DNA of 64,000 bases, from assembly GCA_037693485.1 (NCBI GenBank), contig CM075344.1:96817001-96881000 (forward strand), in the 5' to 3' direction. The position numbers were made by a program, and so were the translations under genes. The DNA is from Kitagawia praeruptora (lineage: Eukaryota > Streptophyta > Magnoliopsida > Apiales > Apiaceae). This document shows, in pieces, positions 23,331 through 35,069 of the stretch (positions are counted from its first letter, which is position 1; each line of letters starts with the position of its first letter). Below the pieces are notes generated by a model. It was not told the DNA's origin and made no database searches. It saw nothing but the letters and a program-made list of their open reading frames with translations.

Positions 23331-24160
23331 TGTTCAGAAACCGAGAAAATGCAATTGTGTCAACTTTGAGGCTATAATTGACATACTTAGACATTCTTAA
23401 AAATTATGAGATTTTGGGAGGATATAGTAGGGTGATCAAAGAAGCATTACCCACTGACCTTGGGTGAAAATTCGAAATTTATATTTTTTGAGAATTTTTA
23501 CAATCGAGTGTGGTCGATAAGGAATCCTAAAGGAAATGGTGTAAATCGCTGAAACTTTTATTGAGTCTAAAAATGGTTAAGTTCTTGGAACTTTTGGGCT
23601 ATTAATGATATGCTAAACATATATTATGTGTCAAGGGTATTGTTATATAAGGGTTAGGTGGTTATGTGGGATATATTCTGATGGTGATCCTTTTCGTTTC
23701 TATAGATACTCGAGACGAACACCAGATCATTCCTCTTGGGATTAGAGATCGAGGCAAGATTTCTTCTATCTTTACTTTGAAAAATTATTTATCTTCAAAG
23801 AAAAATGATTTCATGGAATATATATGTGATTCTATTATTACTATATAATTGTTTCCTGATTTTGGAAATTAAAGGGAGATGTATATGAATATGGATTACG
23901 GATATGGATTGTGTAATAACCCGAATTTTGGGTAGAATTAAAACTTTTCTTATTGTGGTTAAAGAGCATTAATGAATGGTGATTCCAAAGAACAATGATT
24001 GTAGTGAATGGATATTGCTATGGATGATGATCCCGATTCGTATACGTATGGTCAGAATAGAGTAATTCAAAGGTTGACGATATAGAAAAGAATAATCTAT
24101 CGTCCAAGAAATGAGCTAATGAGCCCCGAGAAGGGAAATGAGGATGGTATAGTATTTTCC

Positions 24161-24220
24161 ATACGTGCATAGTGTTTCTCGTACGTGCATAGTGTTTCCC
24201 GTACGTGCATAGTAATTCGG
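24161..24220. repeat. Three 20-bp tandem units in G LTR
   Basis: Units based on GTACGTGCATAGTGTTTCCC, each holding the palindrome GTAC and GTGCAT. The same array is at 35319-35378 in the other LTR. Confidence 0.85.
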
Positions 24221-26779
24221 TGGATGAATAGTGATTTTGTAAGTTGGAAAACTTTTCACGCCACCCTATGTACGGGACGTGATATGGATGTTTCGAAGTC
24301 ATATTAGTAATACACGAAGGAAATAAGTGAATGCAGAGACGATCGGAATTCAGAAATTCCTATTTTAATTTTTGGTGTAATATTTGACCGAGCAGTGAAT
24401 TATATATTATTATATTCGAGAAATGAGATATTCAATTTGAGAAATTGAAGAGTTAATATTTTGGAATTTTATTATGTTTGATTTTAGAAATTAGAACGAA
24501 AACCACTGAGACAGTGAAACAAGCGTTCTAGAAACCACTAAAACGTTATAACGAGATTAAGCAATTAAGCGAACAAATCAGGGATTAAGGATCAAGATTG
24601 TGACAAGATTAAATATCCTATATGATCATCAAGAGAATTATATCAAGTGGATTAAATTATTTAATCAAGGATTAAATCAAAACAATTTAGGAGTTAAGTG
24701 AATCACTTAAATCAAACAAGAAACAAAACAAATATCTACCAAGCTTCTCCAAGACTCTTTGTACAAGCCCCAAGGTGAGCCACCAGCCACACACATCCAA
24801 TAATATCTAGATATTATGATCAAAAGGGTGAAGAAAGGAAAAAAGCAAGCAAAAACACATTTCTCCAAAAAACTGCCCAGCAGAACCAATCTTAAGAAAC
24901 AAATTCATATATCCATTTCTATCCATGATAAAATCACCACATTTTAACCATAGCTTCTCCACTCCATGGGCAAGATTCGTTCTAAATTTCATGGAAATCC
25001 AAGTAGTATAGCCTAGTCAAATCCATGCTTAAAGTTGGAGGACCAAAACTGTTCAGGTTCTGAACAGTAGCAAGATGGGGCTCAAAACCCTAGCTCCCAT
25101 GGTTGGATTCTTGTGTTCTATAGCTCAAACGAAAGCCCTTGAAGAGTAGAAGGTGTGGTAAAAATTTTTAGAACCAAACTCTTAGTTTTTGATTTTATAT
25201 GATTTTTACAAGATTGATGATGAATAGTAACTTTTGATTTTCATGTTTTTGCTTTCTTGATTCTATGGCTTCCAAATGATGTTCTAAGCAATGATCAAGA
25301 GTTGTGAGGCCTTATTATCATCATTGAACTTCAAACCAAGGTATAATCTTTGAAACCCCTTTGTTGAATCATGAGTTTTAATGGATCTTTGGATGAGTTT
25401 TTGAGTTATATGCATGTTTAGAGCACTAGAGCTATGTAAGAGTTTTGTTAGATGTTAAAATATGTTGCACAACTCCAAGACCTGTTTAGACAGTGAGGGA
25501 GACAATGAATAGTGTCCATGAGTGTTGGTGGTGGATTGGATGATTATTTGGAGGATTTTAATTTTGGAAATATCCGAGTTATAGCTGTCGTAATGGCGAA
25601 ATTTCTTTGACCCTTAAAAACCGTTCATAACAGTAGATGTAACCTTCTGAACTTATTGAGTATATGACATGTATTCGAAGATCTCGAGTCATAGATCGTT
25701 TTGGCGCAAGAATCGTAGCATTTTGACTTACGGCTTAGGCGTTATGGTAAAATCCGTAAAAGCAGTTCGTAAGTCTACGCTTGAGTTCGTAACTTCAATT
25801 GAACCCCTTTAAAACAAGTAATTTGGTTACAAATCTTAGTAATTAAATACTAGAGGTCATAATGAAGATATGAGAGAAGACCTCGTGTCAAAAAGATTAT
25901 TTTTGGATTTTATAAAAATGTGTGAATCAAGGTTAAGTGCGAAGGAACCCCTTAGAGGAACACCTGATTATAACCTTGTAAACCACTTAGTGAAACGGGC
26001 GAACAAGATTCGATTTCTAAAACGAACCTTCGACCTAAGTATTTGTTGATTGACATGGACTTAGTATGAGCCTAAAGCGAGTTAGTAATGCCTTGGTTGT
26101 GATTGGCGTACGTGTTTATGCTTTAGATATTAAGTGGATTATCTAGGGGAATAATCGTACGTTTTCTTTTTGGCTTTGTCTAGATTGCCCGACATCGTCA
26201 CGAGCCCTACCACTTCTCGAGCATCAGGCAAGTTTCCTATTTCGATACTTTGAAGTATTGTTGTATAATACTGCTTTTGGCATATATTGAATTGCATAGT
26301 TTTACGATATATTCTTATAGCATAAATTTGACTTTCGGTTTATGTACGAGCTTTGAGGTAAAGTATTTATAAACCGGTATACCTTGTGGCTCTGTAGATA
26401 AGAGCATGTTTATTGTTTTGACTCTAGACCAGGAGTCGGTATTCTGACATATAAGGATAGTCGTGGAAACCCGGAAGGATTCCAACGACAGATTATTATC
26501 TGAATTGAGGAATAATATTAATAATCATTATTTATATTTTCAGAAAGTATTAGTTACTAAGAAATGATTCGAGAAATGTTATTTGAATATTACCTCATTC
26601 GAAGGTTATTATTTGGATATGATTGATATTTGGCTTATCAACTAGATATGAGATATTAGTTATAAGCCGGGTTTTTGCAAATGCCCTTAGTGTCGGGCGT
26701 ATGATTCTTATTCTCCATCCATAGACCGGGAGTCGAGATTTTTTTTTTATATATCTTGGGCATTCTTTTCTGATCTAGA

Positions 26780-27200
26780 TATTGAATAATGTTATTCAAT
26801 TGTTATATATTAAATGAATATTATTTTTGGATATTCATTTAAAGTTTAGATATATTAAATGAATATTATTTTTGAATATTCATTTGTAGTTATTTATTAA
26901 GTGAATATTATTTTGAATATTCAATTAAGGATTTATTTAATGAATATTATTTTGGAATATTCATTTAAGAATTTATTTATTTATTTTATATTCATGCGAG
27001 GATTTATTTATTTGAATATTACTTTAGATATTCATTTGAGGATTGATTCAAATATTATTTTGAATATTTACTCGAGGAATTGTTTATTTGGTGAATATTT
27101 TATATATTCATTCGAGAGTTATTTATGAGCAATATTTTATACTAAGAATATTCTTTAATTATTTATGAATTAATAAATATTCTTTGAATATTTTTTTAAT
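26780..27200. repeat. AT-rich palindromic repeat array in G LTR
   Basis: About eight to ten degenerate units of the type GAATATTATTTT-GAATATTCATTT, separated by TTATTTA. Each unit is nearly self-complementary. The matching array in the 3' LTR is at 37937-38357. Confidence 0.75.
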
Positions 27201-28104
27201 TATTTCAACTAATTTTAAAAATGATTTATCTTATTCAAATATTATTCTGATCTTGAAATATCATGTAAAATATTTCTGAGTCTTATTATGTTTCTTTTAT
27301 CGAGGAAAGGTTCTCAAAACTCTATTTTCCGTTTAAGGTCTATCTTATAGGAAGACTTAAACACTCGCTCAGAACTTTCAAATATAAGGGTGCTGTACTC
27401 GAGAGCTGTTATTTATTTTATTTGACTGTCCGGTCATAAATCTGTTGATATTACTCTTTTCCCTCGCAACTTGGTTGCTATTCATCAAAGCGATTCTTTT
27501 TGTTACTTCATCATCATTCGAGGATTACTTACGAGCAATATTATGATTTAATAATATTCCGTAAATATTATTGACTTAATAAATATTCTTGGAATATTTA
27601 ATTAAATTATTTTGAAGTCTTTTTATAATGATTTATATTATTCAAAGATCATCCTTCACCTTCAAATACTATGTAAAATATTTCGGAGTATTTTACGACT
27701 ATTTTTATCAAGAGGAGATTCCCAAAACTCTGTTTTCATTTAAATCTATCTTATAAGAAGATTTAAATACTCGCTCAACTTCCAAAAATATATAAGGGGA
27801 CCTCACTTGAGAGATGTTATTTATTTGACTGCCCGGTCATATTCTTGCTAAACTATCTGGTCACTCACATCTTGATTCTTTTCAAATATGAATATGAGTC
27901 TTTTTGGTTACCTCCTCAACACTCGAGGGGTAATATTGATGGAACAAGTTTATATCCATTAACAAGCATCAGCTTGGGAAATATTGGTGAATCTTTCTTT
28001 CCAACTAGATACGACTACTTTGTGGAGTCTTATCAACAAGTATTATACTTGGGGAAAGGGGGACGAACTTTATGTTTCGGAGTCATGGATGTTATTGAAC
28101 TAGG

Positions 28105-28200
28105 AGACGCGTAAGTGGCCGAGTGGCGCCGGTCCAGCAATGGCCCAACCGTTGGCCGGGGGGTTCCAGAGGGCGGGCGATCCGTCGGTGCTTCCTTCTA
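28105..28200 (+). promoter_or_regulatory. GC-rich block with tRNA-like A box in G LTR
   Basis: A sharply GC-rich block in an AT-rich LTR. It holds TGGCCGAGTGG (28116-28126), a perfect match to the pol III A-box consensus, and 46 bp on a partial B-box-like GGTTCCAGAGG (28162-28172). No tRNA cloverleaf was found. The copy in the 3' LTR is at 39262-39357. Confidence 0.3.
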
Positions 28201-28209
28201 CATGTAGAG
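28196..28209. promoter_or_regulatory. Conserved LTR palindrome TTCTACATGTAGAGA (G 5' LTR copy)
   Basis: Counterpart of the palindromes in F and H, with one arm mismatch. The second G copy is at 39353-39366. Confidence 0.5.
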
Positions 28210-29324
28210 AACAAATGATGGGGAGCATGACATGAGACTGATCATCGTAAATGTTGTGGCTCCTAGCGCGGCAAGCTCCCGTATTTGTTCATCTTCCAAA
28301 TTGGGAAATTATCTGCAACATTATCATTGTTGGCAGGGTTGAAAAGTGTTTGAACTGGAATTGCAATATTCTTCCTGCAAGTTCCTCTATTATGAAAATT
28401 GATAATATCTTGCTTATCTTTGACATAGCAGATTTTTCCACAGAATAATTATATTTTGAGTTACCTTGTAACTTCGTCTTTTATCTTACATTTTATGACT
28501 CTGTTGATACCTTACATTACATGAGTTGTGAAAAGGAGGTTGTTGATATTGAATCACCTTATAACTTCATTTTTTAAGTTATATGCGGATATTCTGCTTA
28601 TATTTTATATAGCAGTTATTTTACAGAAAGGTTATATTGAATTACCTTGTAGCTTCATCCTATATATTATACTAGAACTTTGTTCATAGTATGAATATCC
28701 AAAGTTTACAGAGATAATATGAAAATGATACTTGAAGTACTGCAATGGTACTGTTTTTGGATTCCGATAAGGAAATACTTTCGGTAAAGAGATATTTTGA
28801 CAATTATTGTCTTATACCCGCCTTATTCTGGGTTAAGTCATAGGCATAGTTATGCCATGTTTTCATTACCTTGCTGAGCTATTTGCTCACTCTTGCTATT
28901 GTTTTATATATATTATAGAGCAGTGAAGCAGGATGTCATGGGCACCAGTGATCCCGAAGAGTAGAACGAACCAGTCGGATCAGGCTGCAGCTGGCTGCAT
29001 TTAAATTATGTATAGATATGAATGGTAGGGGAAGATTGTAATCATCAGAAGTCAGAGTTGGAATTGTACCATTTCCGATATATTGTTTCAATAACAGATT
29101 TTGTAAGACAATTGGGTATTATAATAAAAGTTGTTTATTTCGCAGTTGTTGTATAGTATCGTTTCTGAGACTTTAACCTGTGTGTGTGTGTGAGAGAGAG
29201 ATATATATTGTGGGGTCATAAGCCATTGAAATATGTACAGTGTGAGTAATACAGGTAAGACAAGGAGTAAATGGATCGTGACTACTCTAAATCCCAGACC
29301 CCAGATTTGGGGCTGTTACAGAAA

Positions 29325-29335
29325 TGGTATCAGAG
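29325..29335 (+). other. Primer-binding site of G (tRNA-Met type)
   Basis: TGGTATCAGAG five bases after the 5' LTR, complementary to the 3' end of plant initiator tRNA-Met. Confidence 0.85.
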
Positions 29336-31559
29336 AGTTAGGTTACAGTCCTCAGAAACGATAGAAGATCGAGTCTTACAATACCCTTAGGGATAATGAG
29401 AATACCTAGAGCTCAAGTAGAGTTCATAGTCGGGTTGAAGGACATGACCCTGACTGTTGGAGATGAAGCCCGAGAGGGGACTTCTTTTGGGAAACCATAC
29501 TTAGGACGTTATGGTTAGAAACCCTGATTTGTATGATTTATAGATGGATGGGAGTCTGAGGTACCAGATCCCGAGGCCTTCGAGTAGGCATTTGATGATG
29601 CGCTCCTTGAGACGGATGGAGACCCAATAAAAGGGATATCCATAGGAGGATCTAGAGAAGACCCTAGGATGGGTCAAGGAAAGAAACTTATAGAGAACGT
29701 GTCGATTGATAAAGATGTAGTATGTTACTTGAGGTCTTATGATAGGACCAGACGAATCCTCAAAGATCAAATAAGTGACGAAATAAGAATTGGGAGTCAA
29801 TTATGATTCATCAAGAGGTATGACGAAGAGTATGGGGTAGAGCCCCAAAAGCAGAGGAGGTAGAGGCAGTATAGCCAATATCGGTGGATTCATTCGACCA
29901 GAACGAGACCTATTACTCGTAGTTTATTGCAGTGCCCTTAAGAGGCAACATACGTGAGAACTGAGACGATCGACCTTCGTATATGATTAAGGGTACCTAG
30001 TTACCCTAACCCGTAAAGTTGCTTTATCTATGGCGTTTAATTCCCCACGATCAGCGATTCCACCAAGGACGGTGTTTACTACAATGTTGAGGCATTTTAT
30101 TGCCTCGAGAAAGATTGTGTATGTACGTACTACGCAAAGTGTTATTGTAACTGAATGCGCTAAGACGAGATATATTTTAAAAGACAAGATGGACTAAGAG
30201 AGTCGGGGATTGACTTAAATAAAAAGGTTGTGATCCCGTGAAGGATAAACTCATGTAGCACGCATGATTAAATGCGAGAAGAAAAATATTCTGCCTAAGG
30301 GCAGCTATACAAGTGGCCGGATTTAAGCAGGTTGCTTCTAACAATGTTCTGGAGTATCGCTCACTCGACATGTGGAATTCGTCATTACTATAGGCGACAC
30401 TGGTACCGAAGTCATCCTATAAGAGTAGAGCGCTTGCCTGATAGGCTCGCGCTGAGCTGAATAGAATTTTCTATGATTGCAAATGTCGATGGTTGAACCT
30501 TAGCGACTATTATGAGTCGGCAATGACGTAAGTATCGAGCACCTTAGGGTGTATGGATAAGAAAAGCTTTAGAATCAAATGATTATTCGAGGAGCCAGCA
30601 TATAAGGCATCCGTAGAGACCTTGGCAAGTACCCTCCCCAATTGCAAATTATGTTGATTATTCTTAATCTATGATCTATCGTGACATCTCTCCAAGAGAG
30701 AATTTTGATAAAAGGGAATAGTCCTTCTTCGAAGTTATTTTATAACACTTGTGTTAATTCACATTTAGTTTCAATTTTGCCAGAGGCTGTCACGATACCT
30801 ACTTTCGGGTTTTCAACGCCCTGTCAAACGATGTTATTCAAGCTTTCACTTCTAATGGTGAATAATCCTATGGTAATACATCACCACTTGCTTGTTGAAT
30901 ACCAGTATCTTACTGGCTATCTTTCCTTTGGAAATCGCACCTTGGAACCTATTTACTTTAGATCCAAGGTGTCCATTTGAGAATTTACTTGTCAAATGAT
31001 GATAATTATTAACTTGACTTGGAATTTCTTTCGTACTTATCAATTTCCACTGAGACGAACAACCCTATACTTATAGGGGTTGCAAGGACCATCTATCTGT
31101 GTGATAGAAGTCTGATGGGACGCCATCACTTGTAAGTTGCGAAATACAAGAAGGCTAATTACCTTTAGTAATGTCTTAATTAAGACACGCAACATTGAGT
31201 TCTTATGATCATATTGATCTCTCAGTAAATTTTTTCATTTCAAATAAGGTTACCTTAAAACTCATAACCTTATGATCACCAATGTGTGATGTTTCTTTGA
31301 TATGAGAGCTATCCTTTTAAAGCTCCATGATTCTTGTTATCTTTATTAAATTTCAAAGGGGATGCCAACCATGTAAAATAAGTCAAAATTCGCTGATAGG
31401 AATTAGATTCGCAACAAAATAGGCTATGGCAAGAGCGGATCCCTAAGACAAATAGAATATGGGTGACATGACGATGAATTAGTTTATGTTCTCTCTCAAG
31501 GATATTATGATAGTGGAAAGTTGGTCAATCGATATATGCGAGAGGATTGGCAATGTGTT
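29336..31559 (+). other. Decayed 5' interior of G, no readable gene
   Basis: No frame stays open for long and no domain could be named with confidence. A GACACTGGTACCGAA string near 30393 could be a relic of a protease D-T-G-T/A motif. The 44-base-scale phrases match parts of the H interior, so both descend from related elements. Confidence 0.5.
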
Positions 31560-31960
31560 GTGAAACCCCAATGGTAGTGGAGTCGGTTAGAACCCACATA
31601 ATTTCATGGAACCACTGACCCATTGGAGGTCAGAGCTTGGCTTAAAGAGATGAAGAAATCAATTGTGATACTAAGTATTGCAGAAAAGTTGAAAACGATG
31701 GTCGCCGCCTATCTCCTGAAGGGAGAGGCGAATCACTGGTGAGAATGGTAAGACAAACCTAGAGGTAAAAGGTGTTGTGACTTGGGAGAGATTCAGATTA
31801 TTGCTTTTAGAGAAATGTTTTCTGAAATATATAAAGATCCAGATGGAAATAAAAGTTCTAATGTTGAAATAAGAAACCATGACTATGACAGAGTATGAGG
31901 CCAAGTTATGGGATATGAAAGAGAAATGAGCCCGTAGGTTTCGACTAAAGCTAAAACAAT
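31560..31960 (+). pseudogene. gag: Ty3 Gag remnant in G
   Basis: Conceptual translation with many stops still gives NFMEPLTHW, MVAAYLLKGEANHW and VTWERF in order, followed by MTEYEAKLWDM, matching the order of motifs in Ty3 chromovirus Gag (helix with GEA-xx-W, then TWE-xF). Heavily mutated; no protein expected. Confidence 0.6.
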
Positions 31961-32774
31961 GAATCCAGAATCGCATGGCGATGTTGGAGTGAAATTTATG
32001 ATTGCCCTGAAAGGGGAGTGGTCCTTTAAGGATAGAAGCAAATTATGAAGTCCTTGCGATAATGCGAGCCAGCAAGTTACTATGGGATGGATGTATGGCT
32101 TATCTAGCTTCTGTGGTTGATACCAAGAGAAAAACACCTAGCCAACGATAAATCCAAGTGATTGAAGAGTTTGGGAATGTATTCCAGAGAACCTACCCAG
32201 AGTACCACTCGATCGAGAGATTTGATTCCTTTCGAATTAGGGAGAAATTGATATTATAATAATGATGGATTAGTTGATACCCAATGGAGCCAAATTGATT
32301 ATGAGGGAAATAATTTAAGGTTAAAGACGGAGTCAGAGATTTTGGAATCTAGTTCCGACTAAGAGATTATGATGCCAAAAATACGAGGCTTGATTAGCTC
32401 ATATGGTTGACCCCGAGGAAAGAGACACCAAGTATAATTATAATGATTTTGGGAGGTTGTACAAGGTTTTAATAAGCTACTAGATATCGATTTGGATGAC
32501 ATAATAATGAATATCGAGTATTCAGAGCCTAGTGCTGCATCTCCCGTTAGCCCAGTAGGAATAAAATAATTAGCAACTCAGATGCGAGGATTGTTGAATA
32601 AGAGTGCAATAAGACTCAGTGTGCCACCGTGAAGAACCGGTGTGTTGTAAGAAAGAAATATGTTAGCACAAGATTATGCATCGAACCTCGAGAGTTGAAT
32701 GAGTCAACATTGAGTACAGGTACTGTTGTAGAAGATTGTTTGAGCAGCCCAGGGACACTGTGTATTTTCCAAAC

Positions 32775-32995
32775 TTATTAGGAAATTGGACATCACCGGT
32801 TGGAAGTTAAAAATCGAAGATATACCCAAGATTGCGATTCGCACTAGGTATAGACACTATGAAATTGTAAGTGATGTCATTTTGGGTTGACTATTGCACC
32901 CACAACTTTTATGGAATTTAATGAATTGGCTGTGAGTTATCTGAGATAGCTTTCGCCCTAAATATATCGAAACATCGTATATATGAAGGAAAGGT
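32775..32995 (+). pseudogene. pol: Ty3 reverse transcriptase remnant in G
   Basis: Two frames together show DIPKIAIRTRYRHYEIV and then HFGLTIAPTTFMEF, the well-known fingers/palm region before the catalytic YIDD of Ty3 RT. The catalytic motif itself is degraded (around 32960). Flanking domains cannot be recognised. Confidence 0.7.
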
Positions 32996-33523
32996 GCGAA
33001 ATCAAAAAGGATCAAACATGATCGACTTTCAGACCTATCAGATCTGAAAATATGCGTGCTTGTGTGTATATGAAGATTATGATTTGTGATAAAAGGATTA
33101 AGAGTCCTCGAACCATACAACATTCCCCGCAAACAAATTCCCCAAGAGATTCGTCTTTCTTTCAGAAAGGAGAAGAGATGAGATAATAGAGAATGACTGA
33201 ATGAACACAGGAGGTAGATTGGCATTCTGTGAGATGATTAAAGAAGAGGTTGGAACACCGGGGGTGATAGTAGATAACAATGAGATAGCGAGGCCAAAAC
33301 AGTGATGGCCGACGAGCTCATTACAGTTAAACCTCGATTAAGTAATATCCGATAAAGTAATAACCTCGCTTAAGTAATAAATTTCGTCGGTCCCAACTTG
33401 GGCCAATGTTGTAAAGTAATATTCTCGCTAAAAGCATAAGATAATAAAAAATTAGAAAGTCATTAAGGACCCAAGTAATATGTAAAGTAATAATTCCAGA
33501 ATTATATATATATATATATATAG

Positions 33524-33900
33524 GGTCACGCTCTATGGAGAACCACACTAAACAGAGAACCTGAGAACTCTAATAAGTTCAGCAGCGGAACTTTAAATTC
33601 AGCAGCGGAACTTTAAGTTCAGAAACAGAATATTTGTTGAAAAAGTAAGTTCAGTCTTAGAACTTTGTAGAAAAAGCAAGTTCGGTTGTAGAACTTTTAA
33701 TGTCATTTGCAAAACTTTGAAAAAAAAGTAAGTTCAATTGTAGAAATTTTAATTTCATGTGCATAACTTTGAAATTCAATAGCAAGATATTAATTTTTTA
33801 TTACAAAACAAAATAGGTTCTATAGTAGGATCCAATGGTTCTCCGGTTCTCTTTTAGATAGTGGTTCTCATTTGAATCAACCCCTATATATATATATATA
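33524..33900. mobile_element. Small MITE-like insert inside the pogo-like element
   Basis: Starts TATATAGGGTCACGCTCTATGGAGAACCAC and ends GTGGTTCTCATTTGAATCAACCCCTATATA. The last ~14 bases of each arm (GAGAACCAC and TATAGGG) are inverted copies. It lies in a TA microsatellite. A second partial copy of its right end follows at 33903-33932. Non-coding; repeated AAGTTCAG-AACTTT phrases inside. Confidence 0.5.
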
Positions 33901-34079
33901 TATAGTGGTTCTCATTTGAATAAACCCCTATATATATATATGTATGTATGTATACGTGTGTGTGTGTGTGTATATATATATATAATGCATATGAGTTAAA
34001 AAATTCAATTCTTTTAATAATATGAACCTATAGTAGCTTGTTTCCACCAAAGCCAAAATTAATCTCATCCTTGACTTTA

Positions 34080-34262
34080 TGTTAAACATAAATAACTCCT
34101 AGTATGTTTTGCTCGTATTGTAACAAGTAATTGTTCAAAGTATTGATTACTTGAAATGCTTTCTTTGATGACATGCTTGGGATTACATTGCTATCGTCCT
34201 GTTCAGGATCAGTGTTCATTACCGACTCAATGATTTCTTCATTCGTAGGTGATTCTTTTTTT
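34080..34262 (-). pseudogene. pogo-type transposase C-terminal fragment
   Basis: The minus strand reads open through EEIIESVMNTDPEQDDSN, then SSKKAFQVINTLNNYLLQYE, which I recognise as the acidic and helical tail of plant pogo/Tigger-like transposases (after the DDE domain). The catalytic part is missing, so this is a deletion derivative of an autonomous element. Confidence 0.6.
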
Positions 34263-35054
34263 TAAACTTAGTGTATTATAATACGTAAACATAAAAATTC
34301 GGTAAAGTAATAAAATATTACTTTATCGATAAAGTAATAAAATATTATTATATCGATAAAGTAATAAATTTGGTAAAGTAATATTTTCTTCCAGTCCCAA
34401 GAGTATTACTTTAAAGAGGTTTAACTTTACTAGACATCAAGAGTTACTCGAATCGATTGTTAGAATACTCGAACTAGTTTCAATACGGAGTACCCCGTCG
34501 ACAATAGAATTGATATTTATACAATGGAATTGGGAAATATCTAGAATTAATAGAGGGTTATGACAAGCAAGTTTTTGTTGATGTATTTCTGTGCAAACAA
34601 GATAGAGAATATGAGGTTCGAGATTTGTAATGAGAAAATGTATCCTCGTGGAAGGAATTAACAAGATTAGAATGAAAGGAAGTTTAGTCCAAGATTCATT
34701 GGGCCATCTGAGAGTTTAAACGCGTCAGGAAGGTGGCCTATGAGCCAGCCTCACCCAAACCGGTAAAATGGTCATAACATGGTTCTTGCGTATGTGCCTC
34801 ATCCGTATACTATAGATGCCCAGCATATGACAGAGTACGAGCAGACAGATATACATAACCGAATCTGAACTACGAAGGACAACCTGTGGAAATTATGAAT
34901 AGAAAAGAGCAAGCGCTAAGAGATAAGGTTGTCAATCTAGTGAGAGATTTGAAGAAAAATCAAGAAGTGGAAGAATCCACCTGAGAAATAGAAAGTGCAA
35001 TGGGATAGAAGTAACCCCAGTTATTCCTAAACTGATTCCGAGGACGGAATCCTT

Positions 35055-35069
35055 TTAAGGAGGGGAGAC
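35055..35069 (+). other. Polypurine tract of G
   Basis: TTAAGGAGGGGAGAC immediately before the 3' LTR, the usual primer for plus-strand DNA synthesis. H (44630-44644) and J (62418-62431) carry similar AAGGAGGG tracts. Confidence 0.8.

Larger units (their letters stand above)
23912..29320 (+). mobile_element. 5' LTR of G (5409 bp)
   Basis: TGTAATAACCC to GGGGCTGTTACA, followed by the primer site at 29325. Contains a triple 20-bp repeat (24161-24220), an AT-rich palindromic repeat array (26780-27200), a GC-rich block with an A-box-like string (28105-28200) and the TTCTA palindrome (28196-28209). Confidence 0.93.
33324..34427 (-). mobile_element. pogo/Emigrant-like Tc1-mariner element
   Basis: The left end CAGTTAAACCTCGATTAAGT and the inverted right end AAGTTAAACCTCTTTAAAGT match, with TA on both sides (33322-33323, 34428-34429), the target duplication of this superfamily. 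The termini resemble Arabidopsis Emigrant/Lemi (CAGTAAAACCTC). Much of the body repeats AAAGTAATAA phrases. A transposase tail is encoded on the minus strand at 34080-34262. Inserted in the interior of G. Confidence 0.75.

Noticed and set aside
23881..23930. CRISPR-like or satellite array in the GGATAT-rich stretch
   Set aside because: Only a short run of loosely repeated GGATAT/GAATAT hexamers; no spacer structure.
24018..24302. Minus-strand ORF in the G LTR (94 codons), longer at 34960-35460 in the other copy
   Set aside because: The same LTR has different ORF lengths in its two copies and it contains the 20-bp tandem repeats; no protein family recognised.
28105..28200. A true tRNA gene in the G LTR
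   Set aside because: The A box fits but the B box is poor and no acceptor stem or anticodon arm can be paired; kept only as a promoter-like observation.
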